This document shows, piece after piece, positions 35,519-43,728 of a stretch of DNA of 64,000 nucleotides; position 1 is the first letter of the stretch; every line of letters starts with the position of its first letter. The DNA is from JASEGV01 sp947085405 (GTDB lineage: Bacteria > Bacteroidota > Ignavibacteria > UBA10030 > BY39), in contig CAMTWO010000035.1 of the NCBI GenBank assembly GCA_947085405.1, positions 1-64,000 on the forward strand. The letters are read 5' to 3'. The notes under the pieces are model-generated. The model saw only the letters and a list, made by a program, of their open reading frames with translations. It was not told the origin of the DNA and searched no databases. The position numbers were made by a program, and so were the translations under genes.

Positions 35519-35565
35519 CTCTCGTAGGTTAATCTTTGTTTAAGCAAAGCAAACCTACGGGAGGG
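35519..35565. repeat. Long hairpin downstream of ferritin
   Basis: A 13-bp stem with one G-T pair (35519-35531 with 35553-35565) encloses a second 5-bp stem (CTTTG 35535-35539 with CAAAG 35546-35550). It starts 17 nt after the ferritin stop and may end that transcript, though only a short A/T tract follows, so a palindromic repeat element is as likely. The next 300 bases (35566-35881) hold no gene I can support; the short open frames there have no family features. Confidence 0.7.
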
Positions 35566-35881
35566 TAAAATTACTATACGGGTTTGAAGTTTATATTGGG
35601 CGTGTTGTCGAATTGTCTTTGCGATCCCGACTTCAGTCTGAAGAAGCAATCTCACTCCTTCCTTTGGGTTTATGTCTCTCCGGAAGGTATGCCTTCTGCA
35701 TTCATCCCGATAGGGAGGATATTTGTTCTTTTCTCTAATTATAAATTTGGGTTGAATGTAACAATCCAAACCCGGCAAATGTGACCATTATATTAAATCC
35801 AATATATTAAATCGGTGTGTAATTGTCCAGGATTTATTTTATCTGTTTAATCCAAATAGTTTTTGTAATTTTGTTAACACT

Positions 35882-35959
35882 TCAAGCTGTAAATCTGTCT
35901 TTTGTCGTGGAAAAGTCATCGAAAGGAAATGAGACAAGTACAATCTTATATCTTGTCAT
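35882..35959 (-). pseudogene. Truncated MazF/PemK-like toxin gene (25 codons)
   Basis: An ATG overlapping the last codons of the antitoxin-like gene opens a frame of 25 codons and a TGA. The product contains KIVLVSFPFDDFSTTK, which matches the N-terminal strand of MazF/PemK toxins (typically VLVPFPFTD..STKRRPA). The frame then ends where the conserved RPA and the catalytic remainder should follow. So this is the stump of a toxin gene whose body was deleted or disrupted. Confidence 0.65.
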
Positions 35960-36200
35960 TGTAGGGCTTACCGTCACTGATACTATAAATATCTTCTTCT
36001 TTATTTTTTAGGAATTCAAAACCAGGATCTCTCGCAGCTACTGCAAGCCATTCGGTTTCGCTAATTTCGGTCTCTTCTGGTAAAAGAATAAGTACACGCA
36101 CTTTTGTCGGAAAAGCTATCGCTATTGCTTCGTCTAAGTGAACATTGTTTGGTGAATCGATTGTTCCTGTAGTTTCGATGATCTTTGTTGCGATTTCCAT
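35946..36200 (-). CDS. Antitoxin-like protein of a MazF-type pair
   Basis: The 84-aa protein fits a widespread small family that usually lies just upstream of a MazF/PemK toxin gene. It has a short N-terminal beta part (ATKIIETTGTID), a KVRVLILLPEE strand, the WLAVAARDPGFEFLK segment and the acidic C-terminal motif EEDIYSISDGKPY. In this family the N-terminus probably dimerises and binds DNA, and the C-terminus neutralises the toxin. The toxin gene beside it is cut short, so the antitoxin is now an orphan. The start ATG is taken at 36200. Confidence 0.72.
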   Translation of the reverse strand: MEIATKIIETTGTIDSPNNVHLDEAIAIAFPTKVRVLILLPEETEISETEWLAVAARDPGFEFLKNKEEDIYSISDGKPYNDKI

Positions 36201-36345
36201 ATCTTTTCATTCCATTAAGTTTAATATTGTAATCTATTTCAATTTACCAATTCATTTTGTGAATTTCAAATATTTATAATGAGATTTTTGCCATTATTCG
36301 GATTTTGTTTAAATCTCTCAATTTGTCTATATTTACACCACCTTT

Positions 36346-37728
36346 ATGTCTATCTTAATTAAAAACGGTCGTGTTGTTACCGCTTTGGATGATTTTTTTG
36401 CCGATGTATTTATCGAGAACGGGAAAATCTCCAAAGTTGCTCCAAATCTAAATCTGTCCGCGAGTACGGTAATTGACGCAACGAATAAATATGTAATACC
36501 CGGTGCTATAGATGTTCACACACACATCGATATGCCTTACGGCGATATAAAATCGACCGATGATTTTGAAACCGGGACTATCGCCGCTGCCTTTGGTGGA
36601 ACAACGACAATCATAGATTTCGCTGTTCAATCAAAAGGACAATCACTTTTAGAAGCATTGAACATCTGGAAACAAAAAGCTTATGGCAAAGCTGTTATCG
36701 ATTATGGCTTTCACATTATCATAACAGATGCTAACGAGAAATATCTCAGTGAACTTGATAAAGTTGTTAACGAAGGTGTTACAAGTTTGAAATTGTTCAC
36801 AGCATACCCGGGCAGATTGATGTTAGATGATTCAGAAATATTCAGAGTGATGCAGCGGGCAAAACAAAGCGGCGCCTTGATAATGATGCACGCTGAGAAT
36901 GGTTACGTAATTGATAAGCTAATTCAACAGACGCTTGCTGAAGGAAAGAGCGAACCAATCTATCATGCTTTAACACGTCCGCCGGCACTCGAAGGCGAAG
37001 CAACCAACAGAACCATTGCTCTTGCCAAAGTTGCCGGTGTTCCGGTTTATATCGTGCACGTTACCTGTCGCGAGGCGATTGATGCCATCAGGCAGGCACG
37101 AACAAATGGACAGAAAGTATTCGGCGAAACTTGTCCACACTACTTGCTGTTGAGTGAAGACGATTTGAGAAGACCAAACTTTGAAGGTGCTAAGTATGTT
37201 CTTTCGCCGCCGTTGCGTGAAAAACAACATCAGCAGATACTCTGGGATTCGCTCGGTGATAATGTTCTACAAACAATTGCAACCGACCACTGTCCCTTTA
37301 ACTTCAACCAACACAAAGAGTTAGGGCGGAAAGATTTTACAAAAATTCCGAACGGCGGTCCCGGAATTGAAAACCGACTTCAACTCAGTTATGAATATGG
37401 AGTTAATCAAAAACGGTTTTCTATAAATCGGTGGGTCGAATTAGTATCAACAAATCCTGCCAAGATATTCGGAATGTATCCGCAGAAAGGTGAGATTGCT
37501 GTTGGCAGCGATGCCGATATTGTTATCTGGAATCCTAACACTGAGCACACCATCTCAGCACAAACTCATCACATGCGTGTCGATTACAATATGTTTGAAG
37601 GTTTCAAAATAAAAGGAAACGCTGAAACAGTAATTGCGCGTGGCGAAGTAATAATCGAAAAAGAAAAATTTTTCGGTAAGCCAGGACGCGGAAAATTCCT
37701 AAAACGAAAACCGTTTGGAAATTTATAA
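36346..37728 (+). CDS. Dihydropyrimidinase/hydantoinase-type cyclic amidohydrolase
   Basis: The 460-aa metal-dependent hydrolase opens cyclic amides such as dihydrouracil, hydantoins or allantoin. Metal ligands are visible: H58 and H60 in IDVHTHID, the carboxylated Lys in VTSLKLFTAYPG (about 151), His in MMHAEN and YIVHVTC, and Asp in IATDHCPFN (about 316). The length matches D-hydantoinase/dihydropyrimidinase better than classical allantoinase. It opens the catabolic cluster that continues with a CoA-transferase, a molybdenum hydroxylase, FdrA and an amidase, so its natural substrate is probably an oxidised N-heterocycle or a ureide. Confidence 0.9.
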   Translation: MSILIKNGRVVTALDDFFADVFIENGKISKVAPNLNLSASTVIDATNKYVIPGAIDVHTHIDMPYGDIKSTDDFETGTIAAAFGGTTTIIDFAVQSKGQSLLEALNIWKQKAYGKAVIDYGFHIIITDANEKYLSELDKVVNEGVTSLKLFTAYPGRLMLDDSEIFRVMQRAKQSGALIMMHAENGYVIDKLIQQTLAEGKSEPIYHALTRPPALEGEATNRTIALAKVAGVPVYIVHVTCREAIDAIRQARTNGQKVFGETCPHYLLLSEDDLRRPNFEGAKYVLSPPLREKQHQQILWDSLGDNVLQTIATDHCPFNFNQHKELGRKDFTKIPNGGPGIENRLQLSYEYGVNQKRFSINRWVELVSTNPAKIFGMYPQKGEIAVGSDADIVIWNPNTEHTISAQTHHMRVDYNMFEGFKIKGNAETVIARGEVIIEKEKFFGKPGRGKFLKRKPFGNL

Positions 37729-37751
37729 TATGTAGAACTACTTATTTGAAT

Positions 37752-37828
37752 TCGAACTCATCCCCAACCCCTTCTCTTATTAAGAGAAGGGGAGAATATG
37801 CCCAAGCTTTGATAGAGGATGAGTTCGA
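37752..37828. repeat. 77-bp MITE-like palindromic element
   Basis: The element has perfect 12-bp terminal inverted repeats (TCGAACTCATCC at 37752-37763, GGATGAGTTCGA at 37817-37828) and a central palindrome with 12-bp arms (37768-37779 and 37781-37792). A partial copy in the opposite orientation lies at 87-127. It sits between the hydantoinase and the CoA-transferase genes. Downstream, 37865-37905 carries tandem CATAAATC-like units. Confidence 0.78.
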
Positions 37829-37909
37829 GTTATGAAAAGATCAAAAAAATCTAAAATCACTCAAAACTCATAAATCCCCAATCATAAATCATAAATCATA
37901 AATCTTATT

Positions 37910-39097
37910 ATGTCTCTACCTTTATCCAAAATTCGTGTTCTTGATTTTACAAGAATCTTATCCGGTCCTTATTGCACAATGAAGTTAGGCGATATGGGGG
38001 CTGAAATTATTAAAATAGAAGCGCGAGGTTCGGGCGACGATACCCGCTACTGGGCTCCGCCTTATGTCGGCGAGGAGAGTGTTTACTTTTTGAGTGTCAA
38101 CAGAAATAAAAAAAGCATTACACTCGACCTGAAGTCGAAAGAAGGCAAAGAAATAGTACAGAAGTTAATCCGGAAGAGCGATATAGTTGTAGAAAACTTT
38201 CGTGCAGGTGTGATGGAGAAATTGGGATTCGACTATAAATCTGTTAAAAAATTAAACTCTAAAATTATTTACTGCTCAATATCCGGATACGGACAGACAA
38301 GCGAGCAAAGCCACCAACCGAGTTTTGATTTGGTTGTTCAAGGAGAATCTGGATTTATGGATATTACCGGATTTCCTGACGGCAGCCCAACTAAAGCCGG
38401 AGTATCGCTTGCAGATATTGCGGCAGGGCATGCGGCGTTTGAAGGAATTCTGCTTGCATTGTTCCATCGTCAGAAAACCGGGAAGGGTCAATACATCGAC
38501 ATAAGTTTGTTAGACAGTTTAATTTCGATGTTCACGTTTCAATCGCAGATTGCATTATCAACAGCAACAACACCGAAACGAAAAGGCAACCTGCATCCGA
38601 CAATAACTCCATACGAAACGTTCGAGACAAAGGACGGCTACATAAACATCGCAGCGGGCAACGAAGGACTTTGGAAAAATTTCAGCAAAGCAATAAACCG
38701 GACAGACTTGTTAACTGTTGAAAATTTTTCGGTTAATCCTAAAAGAGTCGAAAACCGTGTAGAGTTGCAGAAGGAATTGATACCAATTTTGAAGTTGAAG
38801 ACCAGTGATGAATGGTTCAAAATTTTTGCCGAGTATGATGTGCCGGTCGGAAAAATTAATACTGTGAAAGAAGCTCTAAACTTACCAACCGTTCTCGGCA
38901 GGGAAATGGTAATCGAATTAAACCACTCAACTGTCGGTAAAATGAAGACAGTTGGTAACCCTATAAAACTTAGCAGCGTTAAGAATTATAATTATAAACC
39001 TGCCCCCGCTATAGGTGAACATAGTGATAAAATATTAAAACAACTTGGTTACTCTAAAAAAGAAATTGCAAAATTAAAATCACAAAAAGTTGTTTAG
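37910..39097 (+). CDS. CaiB/BaiF class III CoA-transferase
   Basis: The 395-aa enzyme moves CoA between an acyl-CoA and a carboxylic acid through an aspartyl-CoA intermediate. The family start is LSKIRVLDFTRILSGPYC..LGDMGAEIIKIE, then NRNKKSITLDLK. The expected catalytic Asp is D140 in PSFDLVVQGESG. The length is normal for the family. The acyl donor and acceptor cannot be read from sequence. In this cluster it may activate a dicarboxylate released from ring breakdown. The ATG follows a run of CATAAATC repeats without a clear Shine-Dalgarno. Confidence 0.9.
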   Translation: MSLPLSKIRVLDFTRILSGPYCTMKLGDMGAEIIKIEARGSGDDTRYWAPPYVGEESVYFLSVNRNKKSITLDLKSKEGKEIVQKLIRKSDIVVENFRAGVMEKLGFDYKSVKKLNSKIIYCSISGYGQTSEQSHQPSFDLVVQGESGFMDITGFPDGSPTKAGVSLADIAAGHAAFEGILLALFHRQKTGKGQYIDISLLDSLISMFTFQSQIALSTATTPKRKGNLHPTITPYETFETKDGYINIAAGNEGLWKNFSKAINRTDLLTVENFSVNPKRVENRVELQKELIPILKLKTSDEWFKIFAEYDVPVGKINTVKEALNLPTVLGREMVIELNHSTVGKMKTVGNPIKLSSVKNYNYKPAPAIGEHSDKILKQLGYSKKEIAKLKSQKVV

Positions 39098-39185
39098 GGA
39101 ACAAAATTAGATAGTATCTTCAGTTGTTTTAAATACCGAAGTTTTGTAATTTTACACACATTTTTAATAAAAATAAGGTTCAAAA

Positions 39186-40016
39186 TTGCTAAATAGTTTT
39201 TCATATTATAAACCGAAATCCGAAATTGAAATTATTGAAACATTAAAATCATTCGGAGACGATGCCAAAATATTAGCCGGCGGAACCGATTTGTTAGTTT
39301 ATATGAAGCAACAAATTGCAGGTCCCAAAGTATTGGTCGATATTAAAGGCGTTCCTGATTTTTCTAAAATTGAAATCGACGGTGCGGGCAATCTCGTTAT
39401 CGGAGCTGCTGTAACCTGCAACGACGTAGTAGAGAGTCAATATATCCAAAATCATTATCCGGTATTAGCGACTGCTGCAAAAACGATCGGGTCGTATCAA
39501 ATTCGCAACAGAGCAACAGTTGTCGGAAATATTTGCAATGCCTCGCCCGCGGCTGATATGGCGGGTGCACTTCTCGTCTTGGATTCGTCAGTTATTATTG
39601 CAACCGAAAAAGGAAACCGCGAAATCCCTATCAAACAATTTTTTGTTGGTGTTAAAAAAACATCGCTGCAACAAAATGAATTTGTTAAAGCAATCAGAGT
39701 GCGTGCTGACTACAAAAATGCCGATGCAAGTTACTTAAAAGCAAGTCGCATTAAAGGGCACGACCTTGGTACTTGCAACGTAGCCCTTAGTCGCGGCAAA
39801 AATGGAACAATCAAAATTGCAATTGGCTCGTGCAACATTACACCGGTTTTACTCCCGGATTTCGACAGCACGAATATTGATCTTGCAAACATATTAACGA
39901 CAGCGATGAATAGTATAAAACCGATTGATGATTTAAGAGGTTCAAAAGAATATCGAAAACATCTCGTCCAAGTTTTTATCAAACGATTATTAAACGGAAA
40001 GGGACATAGCCATTAA
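39186..40016 (+). CDS. Molybdenum hydroxylase FAD-binding subunit
   Basis: The 276-aa medium subunit of a xanthine dehydrogenase/CO dehydrogenase-type enzyme carries FAD. Signatures are DDAKILAGGTDLLVYMK (FAD loop), ILAGG-like and IGSYQIRNRATVVGNICNASPAADMAGALLVLD. No ATG is near the 5' end; TTG at 39186 gives the usual beginning (LNSFSYYKPKSEIEII). Its stop overlaps the start of the 2Fe-2S subunit gene, so the three subunits are coupled. Confidence 0.92.
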   Translation: MLNSFSYYKPKSEIEIIETLKSFGDDAKILAGGTDLLVYMKQQIAGPKVLVDIKGVPDFSKIEIDGAGNLVIGAAVTCNDVVESQYIQNHYPVLATAAKTIGSYQIRNRATVVGNICNASPAADMAGALLVLDSSVIIATEKGNREIPIKQFFVGVKKTSLQQNEFVKAIRVRADYKNADASYLKASRIKGHDLGTCNVALSRGKNGTIKIAIGSCNITPVLLPDFDSTNIDLANILTTAMNSIKPIDDLRGSKEYRKHLVQVFIKRLLNGKGHSH

Positions 40017-40491
40017 GACGATAGTAGTTACAATCAACGATAGAAGATACAGTAAAAGTGTTTCAGAAAATAGAACATTATTAGATTTTCTCCGCGAGGA
40101 TTTGTATTTATTAGGTGTAAAAGAAGGATGCGGAGAAGGCGAGTGCGGCGCTTGCACCGTTTTAATGAATGGAAAACCGGTAAACTCCTGTTTGGTTTTA
40201 GCAGTTGAAGTTGACGGAACGGTAATTCGCACAATCGAAGGCGAATCGAAGGACGGGAAATTAAATCCACTCCAGGAATCTTTTAAAAAACATCACGCTA
40301 CGCAATGCGGATTTTGCACTCCCGGTGTTATTATGTCGGCGACATCGCTTTTAGAACGGAATCAAAACCCGGATGAAGACGAAATCAAAGAAGCGATTGA
40401 AGGTAACTTTTGCAGATGCACCGGTTACCGGCAAATTATTGATGCTATAGCTGAAGCCGCAACGCTTCTTGAGAGCGAGGTAAAAAAATGA
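40012..40491 (+). CDS. Molybdenum hydroxylase 2Fe-2S subunit (apparent ATT start)
   Basis: The roughly 159-aa small subunit carries two 2Fe-2S clusters. The plant-ferredoxin-type motif CGEGECGACTVLMNG and a further Cys in VNSC bind the first; CGFCTPG and CRCTGYRQI bind the second. The first ATG/GTG/TTG in frame is TTG at 40102, which would delete the conserved TIVVTINDRRYSKSV...TLLDFLREDL part. The frame is open back to 39994, and the homologous start position is the ATT at 40012 (then Lys-Thr-Ile-Val). An AAAGGGAC Shine-Dalgarno lies just upstream, and the ATT shares a base with the TAA of the FAD subunit. So initiation at ATT with translational coupling is the best reading. Confidence 0.85.
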   Translation: MKTIVVTINDRRYSKSVSENRTLLDFLREDLYLLGVKEGCGEGECGACTVLMNGKPVNSCLVLAVEVDGTVIRTIEGESKDGKLNPLQESFKKHHATQCGFCTPGVIMSATSLLERNQNPDEDEIKEAIEGNFCRCTGYRQIIDAIAEAATLLESEVKK

Positions 40492-42857
40492 GTTCAAAAA
40501 AAGAATATAAATATATCGGGAAAGGTGTTCCCCGGATTGATGCGGATGAAAAAGTAACCGGACAAGCACGCTATGTTTCTGATATTTCGATGCCCGGGAT
40601 GCTTCATGCAAAAATGTTAACATCATCAGTGGCTCACGCAAAAATAAAAAAAATTGATACATCGAAAGCGAAAGCGTTAGATGGCGTAGCAGCGGTTCTT
40701 ACGGGTGAAGAGTTAGATTATAATGTGGGATTGTATCTTGTAGATAAAAGGATACTTGCGCGCGATAAAGTCCGTTATCAAGGCGAACCAGTAGCGGCGG
40801 TTGCAGCCGAAACTTTAGAAATAGCAGAAAAAGCAATCAAGTTGATCGAGGTGGAATATGAACTACTCAAACCACTCATCGATGTTGAAGAATCGTTTAA
40901 TGAAAAAGAAAATTTAATTCATCCTGATTTAGGAAATTACAGCCATTTGAAAGCCGCATTCTTCCCACAACCGGGGACAAACATCTGCCACGTTTCAAAA
41001 ATTCGAAAGGGCGATATTGAAAAAGGTTTTGCTGAAGCCGATATTATCGTTGAGCGTGAATATAATAATCCTTCGGTGCAGCACGTTCCTATGGAAACTC
41101 ACGGGGCAATAGTTCAGTGGGGTGTTAACGATAAAGTAATGATTTATACAAGTGCACAATCGCCGTTCACTGTGCGAAATCTTTTTTGCTCTACTTTTAA
41201 ATTGCCGCATCAAAAAGTTCGCGTAGTAGTTCCGTACGTAGGCGGCGGATTTGGAGGTAAAGCCGGGATACATTTAGAGCCGTTAGTAGGATGTCTTTCG
41301 CGTGCAGCAGGTGGCAGACCCGTAAAGTTGATTGCCACAAGAGAAGAAGAATACAATACGCTTCCGTGTCGCTGCGGACTAAAATTTAAAATTAAAACTG
41401 GTTTGAAGAAGGACGGAAAAATTACAGCACAGAAATTAGTTCTGCTTTGGAGTGCCGGCGCTTATGCCGATTACGCTGTGAACGTTACGCGGGCTTCTGG
41501 CTATTCTGCCGGCGGTCCATACTTTTACGAAAATCTTTGGACCGATTCTTATACCGTTTATACGAATCAGGTTTTTGGGACAGCTTATCGTGGTTTCGGA
41601 CACGTAGAATTGTTTTGGGGTTTAGAACGCCACATGAATTTATGTGCTGAAAAATTAGGAATCGATCCGTATGAGTTCAGGAAAATAAATTTACTTCGAC
41701 CTGATAATACAACTGCTACCGGCGAAATTGTAACCGATTCATCGGGGAGTGTTCGCAAATGTTTGGAGGCTGTAATAAAAGAAATTAATTGGAGCGGTCG
41801 TAAAACCAAAGAAGAAAGAGAAAAAGAATTTAAAACTGGAAAAGTGCGCGGCAAAGGTTTCGCAGTTCTGCATAAAGCACCTGCAATGCCTACAAATACA
41901 TCGAGTTCGTGTGTAATCAAGATGAACGAAAATGGTTCGGTAATTTTAAATGTCTCCGCAACTGATTACGGTAATGGTACTTACACGCCATTAACTCAAA
42001 TTATTGCAGAGGAAATGGATATTCCATTATCTAAAATTCATGTAGCTTTTGAAACCGATACCGACAGAGATCCTTATGATTGGCAAACAGTTGCCTCGCG
42101 ATTTATGCCGATGGGGGGTAGAGCAGTTATCAATGCTTGTAATGAATTGAAGAAAAAGATGTCTGAAGTTGCAGCAAAAGTTTTTGAGTGTTCACAGGAT
42201 GATTTTATTTTTGAAGATGAAAAAATAATTCTTAAAAACAATCCAGAAAAATTTATTCCATACGAAAAATTAGCTACAGGTTATGTCTTCCCGAATGGAA
42301 ATGCAATTGGCGGTCCGCTGATTGGAGTTGGAGTTTACATCGCCGAAGGTTTGACGAATCTTGATAAAGAAACGGGACAGGGTTTGCCGGCTTTCAATTG
42401 GACTTTCGGCGCTCACGGTGTTGAAGTGGAAGTCGATGTTGAGACAGGCGAATTCACTGTCTTGAAAATAGCTTCTGCTCTGGATGTCGGAAAGGTTATG
42501 AACGAAGCATCGTTGAAAGGACAACTTATCGGCGGTGTTGTTCAAGGTTTAGGCACCGCTGTTTGCGAGAGGTACGTTTACAGCAACGACGGACGACTAT
42601 TAAACAAATCATTTACCGACAATAAAATACCGACAGCGAAAGATATTCCCAATGTCTTTGTTCCGATTTTTATTGAAACTCCGCACGATAAAGGAGCTTA
42701 CGGTTCGCGAGGTGCCGCCGAACATCCGATGATTTCTGTCGCACCCGCTATCGGAAACGCTTTGAAAGATGCTTTAGGAATTGAGTTGACCGAAATGCCT
42801 ATTCGTTTCGAGGATGTTTGGTCGGCTATGAAAAAAGAAAAGGTTCTTGTTGATTAA
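40488..42857 (+). CDS. Molybdenum hydroxylase catalytic subunit (xanthine dehydrogenase family)
   Basis: The 789-aa large subunit holds the molybdopterin cofactor. Motifs are GKGVPRIDADEKVTGQARYVSDI, YQGEPVAAVAAE, VPYVGGGFGGKAG, AYRGFGHVELFWGLERHMN and the catalytic-Glu region GSRGAAEHPMISVAPAIGNAL. Such enzymes hydroxylate purines, pyrimidines, nicotinate, aldehydes or other N-heterocycles. The active-site residues visible do not fix the substrate. Its gene context (hydantoinase, carbamoyltransferase-like trio, amidase) favours an N-heterocycle. It overlaps the small-subunit stop by 4 nt and the DUF2877 gene by 11 nt. Confidence 0.92.
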   Translation: MSSKKEYKYIGKGVPRIDADEKVTGQARYVSDISMPGMLHAKMLTSSVAHAKIKKIDTSKAKALDGVAAVLTGEELDYNVGLYLVDKRILARDKVRYQGEPVAAVAAETLEIAEKAIKLIEVEYELLKPLIDVEESFNEKENLIHPDLGNYSHLKAAFFPQPGTNICHVSKIRKGDIEKGFAEADIIVEREYNNPSVQHVPMETHGAIVQWGVNDKVMIYTSAQSPFTVRNLFCSTFKLPHQKVRVVVPYVGGGFGGKAGIHLEPLVGCLSRAAGGRPVKLIATREEEYNTLPCRCGLKFKIKTGLKKDGKITAQKLVLLWSAGAYADYAVNVTRASGYSAGGPYFYENLWTDSYTVYTNQVFGTAYRGFGHVELFWGLERHMNLCAEKLGIDPYEFRKINLLRPDNTTATGEIVTDSSGSVRKCLEAVIKEINWSGRKTKEEREKEFKTGKVRGKGFAVLHKAPAMPTNTSSSCVIKMNENGSVILNVSATDYGNGTYTPLTQIIAEEMDIPLSKIHVAFETDTDRDPYDWQTVASRFMPMGGRAVINACNELKKKMSEVAAKVFECSQDDFIFEDEKIILKNNPEKFIPYEKLATGYVFPNGNAIGGPLIGVGVYIAEGLTNLDKETGQGLPAFNWTFGAHGVEVEVDVETGEFTVLKIASALDVGKVMNEASLKGQLIGGVVQGLGTAVCERYVYSNDGRLLNKSFTDNKIPTAKDIPNVFVPIFIETPHDKGAYGSRGAAEHPMISVAPAIGNALKDALGIELTEMPIRFEDVWSAMKKEKVLVD

Positions 42858-43728
42858 TCAACAAATTGAAATAGCTTCATATTTAAATACAATTCTTTCA
42901 AAAGCAGAAAATAGATATTTTAACATACATTCTGTTTTTAATAAAGCTGTAAATTTTTATGACGGAGAATTGTTAGTAACTTTTACTTCTCCCGGTGTGC
43001 AGCTTTCTCCAACGAATATCGTTATCAACGAGAGTCAGTTGTTTAATTCAATTCATAATTTATCACAAAATTCTGTATGTGAACTAAATTATCCCTTATT
43101 CAGTTTCAATTCCGCCTACGACGGATTTAGTGTGTCGCTCGAAACGTGCGATGTTGTGAAGACTGAAATCGAAACATATCATAAACTATCAGAAAAAGAG
43201 ATTGAATTGTTTAAATCAAACGTATTAAAAGAATTCAATAATCGGAACAGCATACTGAATATTTTTCATCATCATCAAACAGGAGATGCTTTGATGGAAA
43301 AGTTTAGAATTATTACCCTGTCGATTCAGGAGAGTGTAACTGCAAACGACTCAACTAATTTCCGAAAGGAAGTGAAAAAACTTTTAGGACTTGGAACAGG
43401 ATTGACTCCGGCAGGAGATGATATTTTGTATGGACTTTTAGCAGTCTGGAAAACTTTTGGCGGCAGAGATAATTTTATAAAAGAATTAGAAACATTAATA
43501 ATAGAAAATAAAAATGAAATTGGAATAATCAGTTACAATATGTTGAATGCACTTATTAAAAATCATATTTACCTTCCGCTTAAAAACTTGTTCCAACAAA
43601 TCAACAGCGGAAAGGAATACACCAGGGAACTATCGGAGATTGCATCGTTCGGTTCATCTTCAGGGGCAGATATGATTGCTGGTGTGTTGTTCGGATTTGA
43701 AAATCAGGAATATAAAATTGAAGCATAA
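42847..43728 (+). CDS. DUF2877 protein (AllH/YlbF-like)
   Basis: The 293-aa protein has the DUF2877 signature LLGLGTGLTPAGDDILYGLL and a C-terminal ASFGSSSGADMIAGVLFG stretch. In E. coli the homologous gene ylbF (allH) lies next to fdrA and ylbE in the allantoin region, and the three are reported to form oxamate carbamoyltransferase. All three homologues are adjacent here. No ATG is present; TTG at 42847 overlaps the end of the molybdenum hydroxylase gene. The protein may be a structural or regulatory subunit of the complex. Confidence 0.82.
   Translation: MLINQQIEIASYLNTILSKAENRYFNIHSVFNKAVNFYDGELLVTFTSPGVQLSPTNIVINESQLFNSIHNLSQNSVCELNYPLFSFNSAYDGFSVSLETCDVVKTEIETYHKLSEKEIELFKSNVLKEFNNRNSILNIFHHHQTGDALMEKFRIITLSIQESVTANDSTNFRKEVKKLLGLGTGLTPAGDDILYGLLAVWKTFGGRDNFIKELETLIIENKNEIGIISYNMLNALIKNHIYLPLKNLFQQINSGKEYTRELSEIASFGSSSGADMIAGVLFGFENQEYKIEA

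Noticed and set aside
35584..36011. Two plus-strand open frames of 62-66 codons between ferritin and hydantoinase
   Set aside because: One lies in repeat-like intergenic DNA, the other is antisense to the toxin stump and the antitoxin. Neither has a Shine-Dalgarno or a recognisable family.
40034..40662. Minus-strand open frames across the molybdenum hydroxylase genes
   Set aside because: They are antisense shadows of well-supported genes with clear Fe-S and molybdopterin motifs.
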